DNA of 64,000 nucleotides from the NCBI RefSeq assembly GCF_003710905.1, contig NZ_RHHV01000005.1, positions 310,001 through 374,000 on the forward strand, written 5' to 3'. Position numbers and translations under genes: made by a program. The stretch comes from Brevibacillus parabrevis. GTDB lineage: Bacteria; Bacillota; Bacilli; Brevibacillales; Brevibacillaceae. The notes below the pieces were generated by a model. That model was not told where the DNA came from, ran no database searches, and was given only the letters and a program-made list of their open reading frames with translations. Positions 35,676 to 44,021 of this stretch are shown here, one piece after another (the stretch's first letter is position 1; the number at the start of each line of letters is the position of its first letter).

Positions 35676-35756
35676 ATGAAGCAACTGTTTTTTAGTGAAA
35701 TATCGGAAACGACATATACATTTATAGCTTATATGTCGTTTCCAGTCCCAGACTAA
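35676..35756 (+). CDS. Possible 26-residue peptide gene
   Basis: ATG at 35676 has an ideal ribosome site AGGAGG (35663-35668) 7 nt upstream. The frame reads MKQLFFSEISETTYTFIAYM plus six residues and a TAA. It is antisense to the gap between the two genes of the toxin-like locus and overlaps the hairpin at 35705-35743. No family known; the start signal is the only support. Confidence 0.35.
   Translation: MKQLFFSEISETTYTFIAYMSFPVPD
35705..35743 (-). terminator. Hairpin after the toxin-like gene
   Basis: GGAAACGACATATA / TATATGTCGTTTCC, 14 perfect pairs with an 11-nt loop, just downstream of the stop at 35760. The T run is poor, so termination or mRNA protection are both possible. Confidence 0.55.
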
Positions 35757-35759
35757 TTA

Positions 35760-36740
35760 TTAATCAAGTGGATCGTAGGGGAAGAAATGGTGACCAGGCA
35801 ATTTATTTCGACGAGCTTCATCAGTGGTCATATGATAATGAGGTAAATTGGCGAGATATCCCAATGTAATGTGACCGCCTTCATCATAATACCAATAGTT
35901 TGTTTGCTTTACTACTTTTTTTGCACTCTCTTTACTTACACTAAATGTATCCAAACCATTTCGAGCCCGACTTTGCGCTTCAGATAAACTAATCGACCGT
36001 CCAATAAAAATACCGCCCCATCCACCAGTGGATAGCCAAGCTTCGAAGTGTTTTTTTCCTTTCTTAATTTCTTTTCTGGTTGCAATGCTTAATGAAACAG
36101 CTCCGGTGACTTTACTAATAGCGTTTCTTAGGGAAACTGATTTTAAATAGTTTGTAATTTCATCTAAATTTGCAATGTAGTTGTCAAGATTCGGGTTAAG
36201 GATCACAGCCCCTGCAAGGAGAGCAACAAAATCTCCAATAGGAATAGGACCATCAAGAGATGCGATAGCACCTAAAGTTGCGAGTCTAGCAATTAGTTGA
36301 TCTTTAGTCCAATTCACGCCGTAACCTTTTAATAGATTTAAGGCTACATCATAAGAGGCAGACGAAGCTAATCTATTAGTAAGGACTTTCTTTTCAGGAA
36401 AATATCCGTGTTCTTTATAAAAGTCAAAGTAAGTATCAAAGTAACTTTGCGCTTCAACGTCGATACTATGAAACTCTTCAATTAATTCCTCATTTATTTC
36501 TATCTCGTTAGATTCAAAATAAACTTCTTGTTCATTACCAATTTGCTCGAACTGAACGTTGTTTCTCTGCTTAAAAAGATCTGTTAGATTCTCCGTGTCA
36601 CTTGTAATGCTAGTAGTTTGTTGACTTGAGTTTTCAGCTGCAGCTACATTTGTAACACTACCAAGCAATAATGCGACAGTTATTAGAAACTTTAAAAACA
36701 CATTCATCTTCATAAAAAAGTTAATCATATATATTTTCAA
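35760..36740 (-). CDS. Secreted toxin-like protein
   Basis: A 326-residue exported protein. N-terminal signal peptide (MNVFLKFLITVALLLGSVTN, cleavage likely after VAAA), a polar segment, a helical domain at about 90-215 shared with the cytosolic protein encoded next to it, and a C-terminal domain (about 225-326): WLSTGGWGGIFIGRS, RARNGLDTFSVSKESAKKVV, PHYHMTTDEARRNKLPGHHFFPYDP. The last part, rich in His near its end and preceded by an RxxxGxDTxxxSKxxA motif, resembles C-terminal effector domains of secreted polymorphic-type proteins. The start is TTG at 36740 (AAGGGAGG 14 nt upstream) or ATG at 36728. Exact function unknown. Low GC compared with the core genes suggests transfer. Confidence 0.6.
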   Translation of the reverse strand: MKIYMINFFMKMNVFLKFLITVALLLGSVTNVAAAENSSQQTTSITSDTENLTDLFKQRNNVQFEQIGNEQEVYFESNEIEINEELIEEFHSIDVEAQSYFDTYFDFYKEHGYFPEKKVLTNRLASSASYDVALNLLKGYGVNWTKDQLIARLATLGAIASLDGPIPIGDFVALLAGAVILNPNLDNYIANLDEITNYLKSVSLRNAISKVTGAVSLSIATRKEIKKGKKHFEAWLSTGGWGGIFIGRSISLSEAQSRARNGLDTFSVSKESAKKVVKQTNYWYYDEGGHITLGYLANLPHYHMTTDEARRNKLPGHHFFPYDPLD

Positions 36741-36875
36741 TATATGATTTTTAACCTCCCTTATATTGGTATTTTTGACCGGTCAATTAGGGATTATAGC
36801 AACTTGTTTAGTTTGTGTAAACATATTTTTACAATTAAGTTATTTTATATAAAATCTTTTGATTCAGACGGATTG
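36741..36875. other. AT-rich upstream region of the toxin-like gene
   Basis: Strongly AT-rich, with AAGGGAGG at 36755-36762 on the minus strand. The promoter must lie here but I could not fix its elements. Confidence 0.35.
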
Positions 36876-37278
36876 TCAAGCCAAGTGCGACAGAGCTTCC
36901 ATGAATGATTCGTGAGCCGTCTTCCAGCCCGGACATTTTCTTGGTCGGTTGTTAATGAGATACAAGGCTTGAGCAAGTTCTTCTTCAGAGACCTTGGCAA
37001 AGGCGAGTCTTACGCTCAGCGAACCTAGCGACGCATGCTTTACTTTTTCCCCGACTGGAAACAACCGTATCCAGTTCCCAGTGACCAAAACTAAGACGTT
37101 TTCTCACTTCTTTAGGGCGCTGCTGGATGGACTTCCCTACGTTGAATCGGCCACGTGTTTCAACAGGATCTCGGCGTTTGCTCTTATGACGCAAGACAGC
37201 CGTATTCCCTTTGCCGTACCATCGATGTCTCCGGCTCCAGCTCAGCCCATCCGGCTCCATCGTTACACATACGAGCAC
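36876..37278 (-). pseudogene. IS30-family transposase remnant
   Basis: Two out-of-phase pieces. The first (37278 to about 36990) reads ETRGRFNVGKSIQQRPKEVR ... FGHWELDTVVSSRGKSKACV, the zone around the first catalytic Asp of IS30 transposases. The second (to 36876) reads VSEEELAQALYLINNRPRKC and AHESFMEALSHLA, the family's C-terminus. The part between, with the remaining catalytic residues, and the DNA-binding N-terminus are gone. No terminal inverted repeats seen. Confidence 0.85.
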
Positions 37279-37332
37279 AAATTTATCGCCTTTGTCTGAC
37301 CGAATCGTTCGAGAATTTCAGACACATCCTTG

Positions 37333-37375
37333 AAAAAAAATCGCCTAGGAATCAGAATCTCCTGGGCGATTTTTA
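37333..37375 (-). terminator. Terminator of the ECF S-component gene
   Basis: Minus strand: AAATCGCCCAGGAG, loop, TCCTAGGCGATTTTTTTTC. Only 70 bp after the stop. Confidence 0.85.
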
Positions 37376-37445
37376 TAGTTACAGCTCTATTGGGGCATCA
37401 CATGAATCGCTCTTTTGCAAGTTTTACGAGAAAGTGATTTTCTAC

Positions 37446-37976
37446 TTACACCTGTCCCACAATCTTTTTCAACCGCCCTACGAGTGGCAGCACGATAATT
37501 CCGGCAACGATAACCTGGAGGAAGTTCCCAGGGATGGAGCCGAACGGCTGAATCCAGTTGCCATACAAAATCACTTCCACGAAGTAGTAGCCGACGATTT
37601 TAATAATCAGCGCGACGGCGATCGCCACACAGTAAGCCAGTGTGCGTTTGCCAGGCATTTTTTCCCCGATGAGGCCAGCGACATAACCCATGGCACCGAC
37701 GATGATGAACGTAAAAGGCGCCCAGGCTGTCCAGCCGGAGATCAGGTCGAAGAGACCCATGCCGAAAGCTCCGGCAATCGCTCCCGTTTTTCTGCCGTAC
37801 ACAAAGGCAGCAATAAAAAGAGGCACGTTACCGAGGTGAATCAGGCCGCCGTTGCCCATGATCGGTAGGCGGATGTTGATGAACATGGTAGCTGCGAGGG
37901 TAAAAGCGATAAAAAGGGCATGAATCACAAGCATTTTTGTTTTCGAAGTAGATCTTGGTGAGTAAGTTGAATCCAT
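37446..37976 (-). CDS. ECF transporter S component (vitamin/precursor uptake)
   Basis: Membrane substrate-capture subunit of an energy-coupling-factor importer that works with the shared EcfAA'T module encoded elsewhere. The 176-residue protein has five to six helices and the family segment RLPIMGNGGLIHLGNVPLFIAAFVYGRKTGAIAGAFGMGLFDLISG, then WAPFTFIIVGAMGYVAGLIG. The long loop GNGGLIHLGN and FDLISGW fit the PF07155-like group; substrate unknown. The start at 37976 has AAAGAGG 7 nt upstream. It is divergent from the AraC gene at 38187. No riboswitch recognised in the leader. Confidence 0.85.
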   Translation of the reverse strand: MDSTYSPRSTSKTKMLVIHALFIAFTLAATMFINIRLPIMGNGGLIHLGNVPLFIAAFVYGRKTGAIAGAFGMGLFDLISGWTAWAPFTFIIVGAMGYVAGLIGEKMPGKRTLAYCVAIAVALIIKIVGYYFVEVILYGNWIQPFGSIPGNFLQVIVAGIIVLPLVGRLKKIVGQV

Positions 37977-38025
37977 ATAACAGCCTCTTTCTTTTTTTCT
38001 ATTATCATACCCGCAAACGGTTCCT

Positions 38026-38053
38026 AAATAAATATGCTTCCCGCGATTTATTT
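38026..38053. promoter_or_regulatory. AT-rich inverted repeat between the ECF and AraC genes
   Basis: AAATAAAT (38026-38033) and ATTTATTT (38046-38053), 12-bp spacing, in the divergent promoter region. A possible operator. Confidence 0.35.
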
Positions 38054-38186
38054 GGGCAGGGAGCGCCAGATGGTACGGCAAACCCGGGGATGGAGCGCAT
38101 GCGATGTTCCTACGGCAAAATCAGGCCCGATCCTATGATAAAATAAGCAGGGGTACACGATATGGACAGAAAGCAGGTTTCCTTTC

Positions 38187-39029
38187 ATGATGGATTTGGA
38201 CAAGATAGCGGAAATATTCGCCGGCGGTTCCTATGAGATAGCCAATGTGCAGCGCTTGGTCATTCAGCCGAAAAGTATTTTGCGCGGTTTCAAGACTGTC
38301 CAATACGGATTTCTGTTTATTGTGCGTGGAGAGGCGAAGATGCATGTGAACGGAACCGCTTACGATTTGTTGCCGGGAACGGTCGTTCATGCTGCTCCAG
38401 GCATGCAAATGGACTCGCGGGTCATTGGTCAGTCAGAATTGGAGTATTTCATTGTCTTTTACAGGTGGAACAAACACGCAAATGACACAGCGGCTGTTGA
38501 ACTGGATACTCACTTCAAGCTCGAATCCGGCGCGAATCCCCGGCTGCTTGAAGCGCTCATCATGATCCAGCAAAAAGCCCGCGCTACAGGCGGGATCGGG
38601 AAGCTGCATGTCAAAGAGCTGTTTTTAGGCATCATGCATCAAGTGCTGGTGGGCTGCAAGAGTCGGGAGGAAGGACGTTCTCCAGGCCAAAAAATAATCG
38701 AAGAAGCGATTGCGTACATTAGCGGGCACTACATGGAGCCGCTGACGCTCGGCGAATTGGCTGAGTTGCACGGTATGAGCCCCAAGCAATTTTCTTACTT
38801 TTTCCATAAATACACAGGATACCGCCCTATCGACTACGTGATTCATTACCGGATGGAGAGAGCGCGCGAGCTACTGAAAGCAGGCAGCTATCCGATCAGC
38901 GATATCGCCGTCAGTGTCGGGTATGCCAATCCGCTCTATTTCAGCAGGATGTTTAAAAAGAAATTCGGCGTGTCGCCTTCCGCGTACAGAGAGCAAGAAG
39001 AGAGTCATAAGGACGTCGGACAGTCATGA
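38187..39029 (+). CDS. AraC-family transcriptional regulator
   Basis: A 280-residue regulator with an N-terminal cupin-like sensing domain (VQYGFLFIVRGEAKMHVNGTAYDLLPGTVVHAAPGM) and C-terminal AraC helix-turn-helix pair (PLTLGELAELHGMSPKQFSYFFHKYTGYRPIDYVIHYRMERARELL; ISDIAVSVGYANPLYFSRMFKKKFGVSP). Full length and intact. The ribosome site is poor (AAGCAGG). It is divergent from the ECF S-component gene and upstream, on the same strand, of the Fur-box monooxygenase. Its target is not clear. It resembles the Fur-linked regulators at 30440 and 34671 in layout. Confidence 0.88.
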   Translation: MMDLDKIAEIFAGGSYEIANVQRLVIQPKSILRGFKTVQYGFLFIVRGEAKMHVNGTAYDLLPGTVVHAAPGMQMDSRVIGQSELEYFIVFYRWNKHANDTAAVELDTHFKLESGANPRLLEALIMIQQKARATGGIGKLHVKELFLGIMHQVLVGCKSREEGRSPGQKIIEEAIAYISGHYMEPLTLGELAELHGMSPKQFSYFFHKYTGYRPIDYVIHYRMERARELLKAGSYPISDIAVSVGYANPLYFSRMFKKKFGVSPSAYREQEESHKDVGQS

Positions 39030-39200
39030 CTGTGATTGCTGACTGCAAGAAACCGCAAGCTGCGAGCTGCAAACCGCCCACCAACTGCGCTGAAAACGCC
39101 GGGACGTTTTTCAAAGAAAAGCACTGGATTAGACAATCTTGCATATCGTTTTCGTGATTTGTGCATTTGCTTTTACTTCTGCCCTTGCTACACTATTTAA

Positions 39201-39215
39201 CGATAATGATTATCA
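39201..39215 (+). promoter_or_regulatory. Fur box before the FMN monooxygenase
   Basis: CGATAATGATTATCA: 13 of 14 specified bases match the Fur consensus, about 100 bp before the start codon. Confidence 0.8.
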
Positions 39216-39317
39216 TTGTTGGAAAAAGGCGCGTATTTGCGCTTTTGCCAACATGACGGAAGAGCGGGGCAAGTCCTAATCGCGAAACGAATCTCAATCC
39301 AGGAGAGGTGGATACGT

Positions 39318-40625
39318 ATGGCTGAAAATAGACAATTGTGCATCGGACTGGCGATTAATACTACGTGGATGAAAGGGGCAGGCTGGCGGCGTCCTGACAG
39401 TGATATCGAGAAACTGGACACGATCGACTACTATATTGATTTGGCGAAAATGGCCGAGCAAGCCAAGCTCGATTTTTTGTTCAAAGCCGATTATTTATAC
39501 GTCGGTCCGCAGATGCTGGGAGACGCCGTCAGCTTTGGCAGCGTTGATCCGACACTGATGTTCTCCGCTATTGCCCGGGAAACCGAGCGAATCGGGTTGG
39601 TGACGACGATCTCCACCACATTCAATCCGCCGTTCATCGTGGCGAGACAGCTTCAGTCGTTGCACTGGCTGAGCAACGGGCGAGCTGGCTGGAATATCGT
39701 CACATCGATTGAAGGGGCCGAGAACTTCGGCGATGCTCCGATGCCATCACCGCAAGAGCGCTATGCGAAAGCAAAAGAGTTTATCGAGGTCGTACGCAAG
39801 CTGTGGGATAGCTACCCGCGCGAAGCGATTGTCATGGATCGGGAGACAGGCATTTTTACCGATCGGGACAAGGTAACGCCGATCAACCATTCGGGCGAAT
39901 TTTTCAGTGTCAAAGGGCCGCTGACGATGCCAGCCCATGCCTCCGGCTCGATTCCGTTTTTCCAGGCGGGTGCGTCGGATACGGGACGTGATTTTGCTTC
40001 TTCCGTCGCGGATGCGATTTTTGCAGCCATGCCGGATATTGAATCAGGAGTCGAACTGCGAAGCGACTTGCGCAAAAGGGCGGAGGAGCATGGACGTAAT
40101 CCGGATGCAGTCAAAGTGCTGCCGGGCCTGTACTTTTTCTTGGGGGAGACGCGCGAGGAGGCAGAGGAATTGCATAAAGTGGCGCATGCCAATTTGAGCA
40201 CGGAGCGCAGGCTGGCTTCGCTGAAATTCGTACTCGGAATGGAAGCAAGCCATCTGGCTCTGGATCAACGCATAACAGCTGACATGCTCCCTGATCCGAA
40301 CCTGCCCGTCCGCAGCCGGACACATGCCGAGCTGTTGCGCCGATTTATCACGAAGTACGAGCCGACTTTGCAAGAAGTGCTGGCACGCCCTGAGGTAGTC
40401 GGATCGGCGCATTGGGTGTCTGTCGGAACTGTCGACGATGTACTGGCTGATATTATCGAGCGTTACGAGGCGGGAGCGATTGACGGGTTCATCGCTCTGC
40501 CGGGCGGATCGGAAAAATCGATGAACATCTTTTTCGAACAACTGATGCCCAAGCTGGTGGAAAAAGGCTTGTTCAAGCGGGAATACGCAGGCGCCACCTT
40601 GCGCGAGCATCTGGGAATCCAATAA
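39318..40625 (+). CDS. FMN-dependent monooxygenase, NtaA/SnaA/DszA family
   Basis: Two-component flavin monooxygenase that needs reduced FMN from a partner reductase and acts on chelators or sulfur compounds in known members. The 435-residue protein has the luciferase-like fold: MKGAGWRRPDSD near the N-terminus, LDFLFKADYLYVGP, STTFNPPFIVARQLQSLHWLSNGRAGWNIVTS and ENFGDAPMPSPQERYAKAKEFI. AGGAGAGG lies 9 nt before the ATG at 39318; a longer in-frame reading from 39216 overlaps the Fur box. Iron control suggests a role with iron chelates or siderophores, by inference. A degraded flavoprotein gene follows. Confidence 0.88.
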   Translation: MAENRQLCIGLAINTTWMKGAGWRRPDSDIEKLDTIDYYIDLAKMAEQAKLDFLFKADYLYVGPQMLGDAVSFGSVDPTLMFSAIARETERIGLVTTISTTFNPPFIVARQLQSLHWLSNGRAGWNIVTSIEGAENFGDAPMPSPQERYAKAKEFIEVVRKLWDSYPREAIVMDRETGIFTDRDKVTPINHSGEFFSVKGPLTMPAHASGSIPFFQAGASDTGRDFASSVADAIFAAMPDIESGVELRSDLRKRAEEHGRNPDAVKVLPGLYFFLGETREEAEELHKVAHANLSTERRLASLKFVLGMEASHLALDQRITADMLPDPNLPVRSRTHAELLRRFITKYEPTLQEVLARPEVVGSAHWVSVGTVDDVLADIIERYEAGAIDGFIALPGGSEKSMNIFFEQLMPKLVEKGLFKREYAGATLREHLGIQ

Positions 40626-40901
40626 AATCGTGCGTTGCCGGGAATGAACTGCTTTAGCCACCCTGCCCCGCCTCCTGTCCTTCTTTTTCCCTAAAAAATC
40701 AGTCTTTGCCAGCTGGCGGAAGAAGATGCTCAGGGGGCCGCTTATGGGCTGATGGCGATGGTAGTCGGGCTGAGCTTTTTTTGGGTGGCGGGGATTGTGC
40801 CGCCGCAGGGCGAAGACAATCGCTATATAGGCGAGCAGTATGTCCAAAGACTTTTCCAGGCCCATGCCAAATGAGTGGCTGATCAAACAGGGAGGTAGAC
40901 G
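40626..40901. other. Intergenic with a gene remnant
   Basis: Contains the flavoprotein fragment at 40713-40874; otherwise nothing. Confidence 0.5.
40713..40874 (+). pseudogene. Flavodoxin-like reductase fragment (C-terminal 53 codons)
   Basis: Reads LAEEDAQGAAYGLMAMVVGL, FFWVAGIVPPQGEDNRYIGE and QYVQRLFQAHAK, then TGA. It resembles the end of WrbA/FMN-reductase-like flavoproteins. No start or upstream part. It may be what is left of the reductase that served the preceding monooxygenase. Confidence 0.5.
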
Positions 40902-41270
40902 ATGAACATTGCCAAGCACACCGTTAACGGAGTCAATATTGCTGTCGTAACAAGCGAGGAACACGTCATCGCCGATGTCCAGGCGGCACTGGATCTGATC
41001 GCGACGGCATGGTACGAAGCCGAATGCGACCGCATCGTCATTCATAAAACGATGCTTGCGGAGAGTTTTTTCGATCTGAAGACGCGACTGGCGGGCGACA
41101 TTTTGCAAAAGTTCATCAATTACAAGGCAAAGCTGGCGATCGTGGGCGATTTTTCCGTGTATGCAAGCAAAAGCTTGAAAGACTTCATCTATGAGTCGAA
41201 CAACGGCAACGACATCTTTTTCCTGCCGACTGAGCAGCAGGCGATCGAAAAGCTGAGCTTGGCTAAATAA
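40902..41270 (+). CDS. DUF4180 domain protein
   Basis: A 122-residue cytosolic protein of the DUF4180 family, recognised from VNIAVVTSEEHVIADVQAALDLIATAWYEAECDRIVIHKTML and the ending LKDFIYESNNGNDIFFLPTEQQAIEKL. GGGAGG lies 8 nt before the ATG. The family's function is unknown; members are often near regulators of stress or antibiotic response. Intact, normal length. The T-box/tyrS transcript begins downstream. Confidence 0.82.
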   Translation: MNIAKHTVNGVNIAVVTSEEHVIADVQAALDLIATAWYEAECDRIVIHKTMLAESFFDLKTRLAGDILQKFINYKAKLAIVGDFSVYASKSLKDFIYESNNGNDIFFLPTEQQAIEKLSLAK

Positions 41271-41426
41271 AAGTGGAAAGCGGAGGGAACCAGATGACAG
41301 GCAGGCAGGCTTGGGCGGAAGCGGCTAGAGGTGTCGGCGCGACATGCCGCAGGCGCAGTCATCCGACGTTTCGCATCGATGATCTCGGCTTTCGGCTTGC
41401 CCGGGCGGTGTGAGGGCAAACGCCAG
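41271..41426. other. Region before the tyrS promoter with an FGE-like fragment
   Basis: Holds the short frame at 41294-41413; no other feature. Confidence 0.4.
41294..41413 (+). pseudogene. Fragment resembling the end of a formylglycine-generating (SUMF1) enzyme
   Basis: A 39-codon frame after GGAGGG: MTGRQAWAEAARGVGATCRR, then RSHPTFRIDDLGFRLARAV. The ending matches the C-terminal signature RRSxP...LGFRLA of the SUMF1/FGE fold. The rest of the enzyme is missing. It could be translated as a small protein, but more likely it is a remnant. Confidence 0.45.
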
Positions 41427-41455
41427 TTGACACCGATCTTCCAATTCACTATACT
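41427..41455 (+). promoter_or_regulatory. tyrS promoter
   Basis: TTGACA (41427-41432), 17-bp spacer, TATACT (41450-41455): near-consensus sigma-A promoter at the head of the T-box leader. Confidence 0.88.
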
Positions 41456-41461
41456 GTCTGT

Positions 41462-41735
41462 AATCTTATATGCGACATACGTTGAAAGAGCCCAGTAGCA
41501 GATTGGTCCCTGTCCCAGAAAGCCGGGGGATGATGAAACCCGGCACACACCAAGCAAGCGAATTACAACTCTGGAGTATCTCGGGTAATGCTGAGCGGAA
41601 GCGGCGAACGATATCTCGCCGAGAGTGGCATGAATGGCGCGCAAAAGGAAGGCGTGTGCGGCATTGGTGCAATCTGGGTGGTAACACGGTTATTCAATCG
41701 TCCCTATGTCTATATGACAAGGGGCGATTTTTTGT
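41462..41735 (+). ncRNA. T-box riboswitch (Tyr) of tyrS
   Basis: Leader RNA that senses uncharged tRNA-Tyr. The Tyr specifier TAC (41564-41566) lies in GAATTACAAC, followed by the conserved A. The T-box sequence TGGGTGGTAACACGG (41675-41689) pairs with the free tRNA acceptor end and is a slight variant of the usual GGGTGGNACCGCGG. The terminator AATCGTCCC / GGGGCGATTTTTT (41696-41735) is the off state. Confidence 0.9.
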
Positions 41736-41789
41736 TGTCACGCACAACGTTGATCCGGTATAGGAGAACTACGAACCTGAGGGAGTGAA

Positions 41790-43055
41790 TTGGCTGTGAA
41801 CATTATTGATGAACTCGAATGGCGCGGCGCCATCAATCAACAAACAGATGCCGAGGGACTTCGCGAATTGACCGAGCAAAAATCGATCTCGCTCTACTGT
41901 GGCGTGGACCCGACAGGCGACAGCATGCATATCGGTCACTTGATCCCATTCATCATGCTGAAACGCTTCCAGTTGGCTGGTCACCGCCCGGTTATTTTGA
42001 TCGGCGGCGCGACAGGAACGATCGGCGATCCGAGCGGCCGGCAATCGGAGCGCTCGCTGCAAACATTGGAGCAAGTGCAGGCGAATGTGGATGCGCTGAC
42101 TGCGCAAATGAAAAAGCTGTTCATCACAGAAGGCGACAATCAAATCCGCCTGGTGAACAACTACGACTGGACGCATAAAATCAACGTCATCGAATTTTTG
42201 CGCGACTACGGGAAAAATTTCAGCATCAACGCGATGCTCGCCAAAGACGTGGTGGCAAGCCGACTGGACAGCGGGATTTCTTTTACCGAGTTCTCCTACC
42301 AAATCCTGCAATCGCTCGATTACTTGCACCTGTACAAACACGAAGACGTGCAGCTGCAAATCGGCGGTTCGGACCAATGGGGCAACATTACGAGCGGCCT
42401 CGATTTGATCCGCAAAAAAGAAGGGCCAGAAGCGAAAGCGTTTGGCTTGACCATTCCGCTGATGCTGAAAGCAGACGGCACGAAGTTCGGGAAAACGGCT
42501 GGCGGCGCTGTCTGGCTCGATCCGAACAAAACGACGCCATTCGAGTTTTACCAGTTCTGGGCGAATACCGATGACCGTGATGTTGTGAAATACTTGAACT
42601 ACTTCACGTTCTTGTCCAAAGAGCAAATTGAGGAGCTGGCTGAAAAAGTCCAGACCGAACCGCATAAACGCGAAGCGCAAAAAATGCTCGCAGAAGAAAT
42701 GACCCGATTCGTGCACGGGGAAGAGCTGCTGGAGCAGGCCAAACGCATTACAGCTGCCTTGTTCACGGGAGACATCAAGTCGTTGACGGCAGATGAAATC
42801 GAGCAAGGCTTCAAAGAAATGCCGACCTATGAAGCGACGAAAGAAGCGAAAAACATCGTGGATTGGCTGGTAGAGCTGGGCATCGAGCCATCCAAGCGCC
42901 AGGCGCGCGAGGACATTACCAAAGGCGCGATTTCCATGAACGGCGAAAAGGTGAGCGATCTGGAGCTGGAAGTAACGGCTGACCTCGCCATCGGCGGACG
43001 CTTCATCATCATCCGCAAAGGCAAGAAAAACTACAGCCTGGTTAAGCTGTCGTAA
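41790..43055 (+). CDS. tyrS: Tyrosyl-tRNA synthetase
   Basis: Charges tRNA-Tyr. The 421-residue class I synthetase has the HIGH motif as HIGHLIPF (about residue 49), the tyrosine-binding DPTGDS and QILQSLDYLHLY, KMSKS-equivalent KFGKTAGGAVWL, and a C-terminal S4 RNA-binding domain (LGIEPSKRQAREDITKGAISMNGEKV). Start is TTG at 41790 with GGGAGTG upstream. The T-box leader regulates it. Confidence 0.95.
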   Translation: MAVNIIDELEWRGAINQQTDAEGLRELTEQKSISLYCGVDPTGDSMHIGHLIPFIMLKRFQLAGHRPVILIGGATGTIGDPSGRQSERSLQTLEQVQANVDALTAQMKKLFITEGDNQIRLVNNYDWTHKINVIEFLRDYGKNFSINAMLAKDVVASRLDSGISFTEFSYQILQSLDYLHLYKHEDVQLQIGGSDQWGNITSGLDLIRKKEGPEAKAFGLTIPLMLKADGTKFGKTAGGAVWLDPNKTTPFEFYQFWANTDDRDVVKYLNYFTFLSKEQIEELAEKVQTEPHKREAQKMLAEEMTRFVHGEELLEQAKRITAALFTGDIKSLTADEIEQGFKEMPTYEATKEAKNIVDWLVELGIEPSKRQAREDITKGAISMNGEKVSDLELEVTADLAIGGRFIIIRKGKKNYSLVKLS

Positions 43056-43079
43056 CACAAGCAAATCGCACGAAAAAAG

Positions 43080-43117
43080 GAAAGCTTCCCTCCCGACTGG
43101 CGAGGGAAGCTTTTTTT
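43080..43117 (+). terminator. Terminator of tyrS
   Basis: AAAGCTTCCCTC / GAGGGAAGCTTTTTTT. Confidence 0.9.
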
Positions 43118-43250
43118 AGGTTAGCTCTACATTCTTCTGGATAGATGGTGTACGATGAACAAGTGTGGCTTATTTTTCCAAAAATGCGAACAAGCCATTT
43201 GCATAAATCGATAAAGCGAATGAATGCGTGAAGAAAAAGAGGTGTCGGTC

Positions 43251-44021
43251 ATGGTTGAAGAATTGGTCGAGTATTTGGATGAATGCGAAACAGAAGTCGT
43301 CGCAGTAGAACAATTGGCGTTGCCGCTGCAAGCAGAAGGGAAGCACCGCATTTTGGTGTTGCCGGGCTACAACCTGCTGGAAATGATGGAAGAAGTGTGC
43401 GAGGAAGCAGAAACGTTGTCCGCTTTTGTCGCGCAGCAGCTGGAAGAAGCCCGCAGCCTGAGCGTAGAGGATACCTTCCGCAAAATCGTGGAGTCCCGGC
43501 TGGTCTACACTGATTTGCCAGCTGAGGAGAAGCAGCTGCAAGGCAAAAACTTTTCCGAATGTTATCAGGCGTACGCAGCGATGTGGGAAGGCAGCGAGCT
43601 GGTTCACGAGCAGTTGGTCGCAACAGAAGCATCGACAGAACCGTTTCAGCTCGATCGGGAATGGGCACAGGACCGGATCGAGGATGGAGATTCGCTCGTC
43701 GTGCTGAACTTGCCGCAGGAGCGCGGGCATGAGGCTCCGCTGTGGATTCCGATGGGCGGATACAACGAATGCCCTTTGCCTGTGTACCAGTCGGTCATCT
43801 TCAAGCATTTTCAGGAACAGTACGGCGCAAGCATCCTCGCTGTGACAGGCGATACATGGGTGCTGCAAGCGAAGCGGCGTCCGCAAACGGCTGAAGAAGC
43901 GCTGCAATTGGCAAAAGAGCATTTTATTTTTTGCCAGTACGTTTTGGACGATCAACAGACGCTCGGTCATTACGCCGATTACTTGCTGAAGCAGGACGTG
44001 TGGTATTTTTGGTGGGATTAG
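43251..44021 (+). CDS. DUF4253 domain protein
   Basis: A 256-residue cytosolic protein whose C-terminal half fits DUF4253: [64 protein letters not shown] and the final VWYFWWD. The N-terminal 100 residues are acidic and helical. The function of the family is unknown; it turns up in polymorphic-toxin and immunity neighbourhoods and elsewhere. The start at 43251 has GAGGTG 6 nt upstream; an ATG nine codons earlier has no ribosome site. Its end overlaps the LuxR-type regulator by 10 nt. Confidence 0.8.
   Translation: MVEELVEYLDECETEVVAVEQLALPLQAEGKHRILVLPGYNLLEMMEEVCEEAETLSAFVAQQLEEARSLSVEDTFRKIVESRLVYTDLPAEEKQLQGKNFSECYQAYAAMWEGSELVHEQLVATEASTEPFQLDREWAQDRIEDGDSLVVLNLPQERGHEAPLWIPMGGYNECPLPVYQSVIFKHFQEQYGASILAVTGDTWVLQAKRRPQTAEEALQLAKEHFIFCQYVLDDQQTLGHYADYLLKQDVWYFWWD

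Noticed and set aside
37977-38186. Possible riboswitch before the ECF S-component gene
   Set aside because: I looked for TPP, FMN, THF and preQ1 cores and found none.
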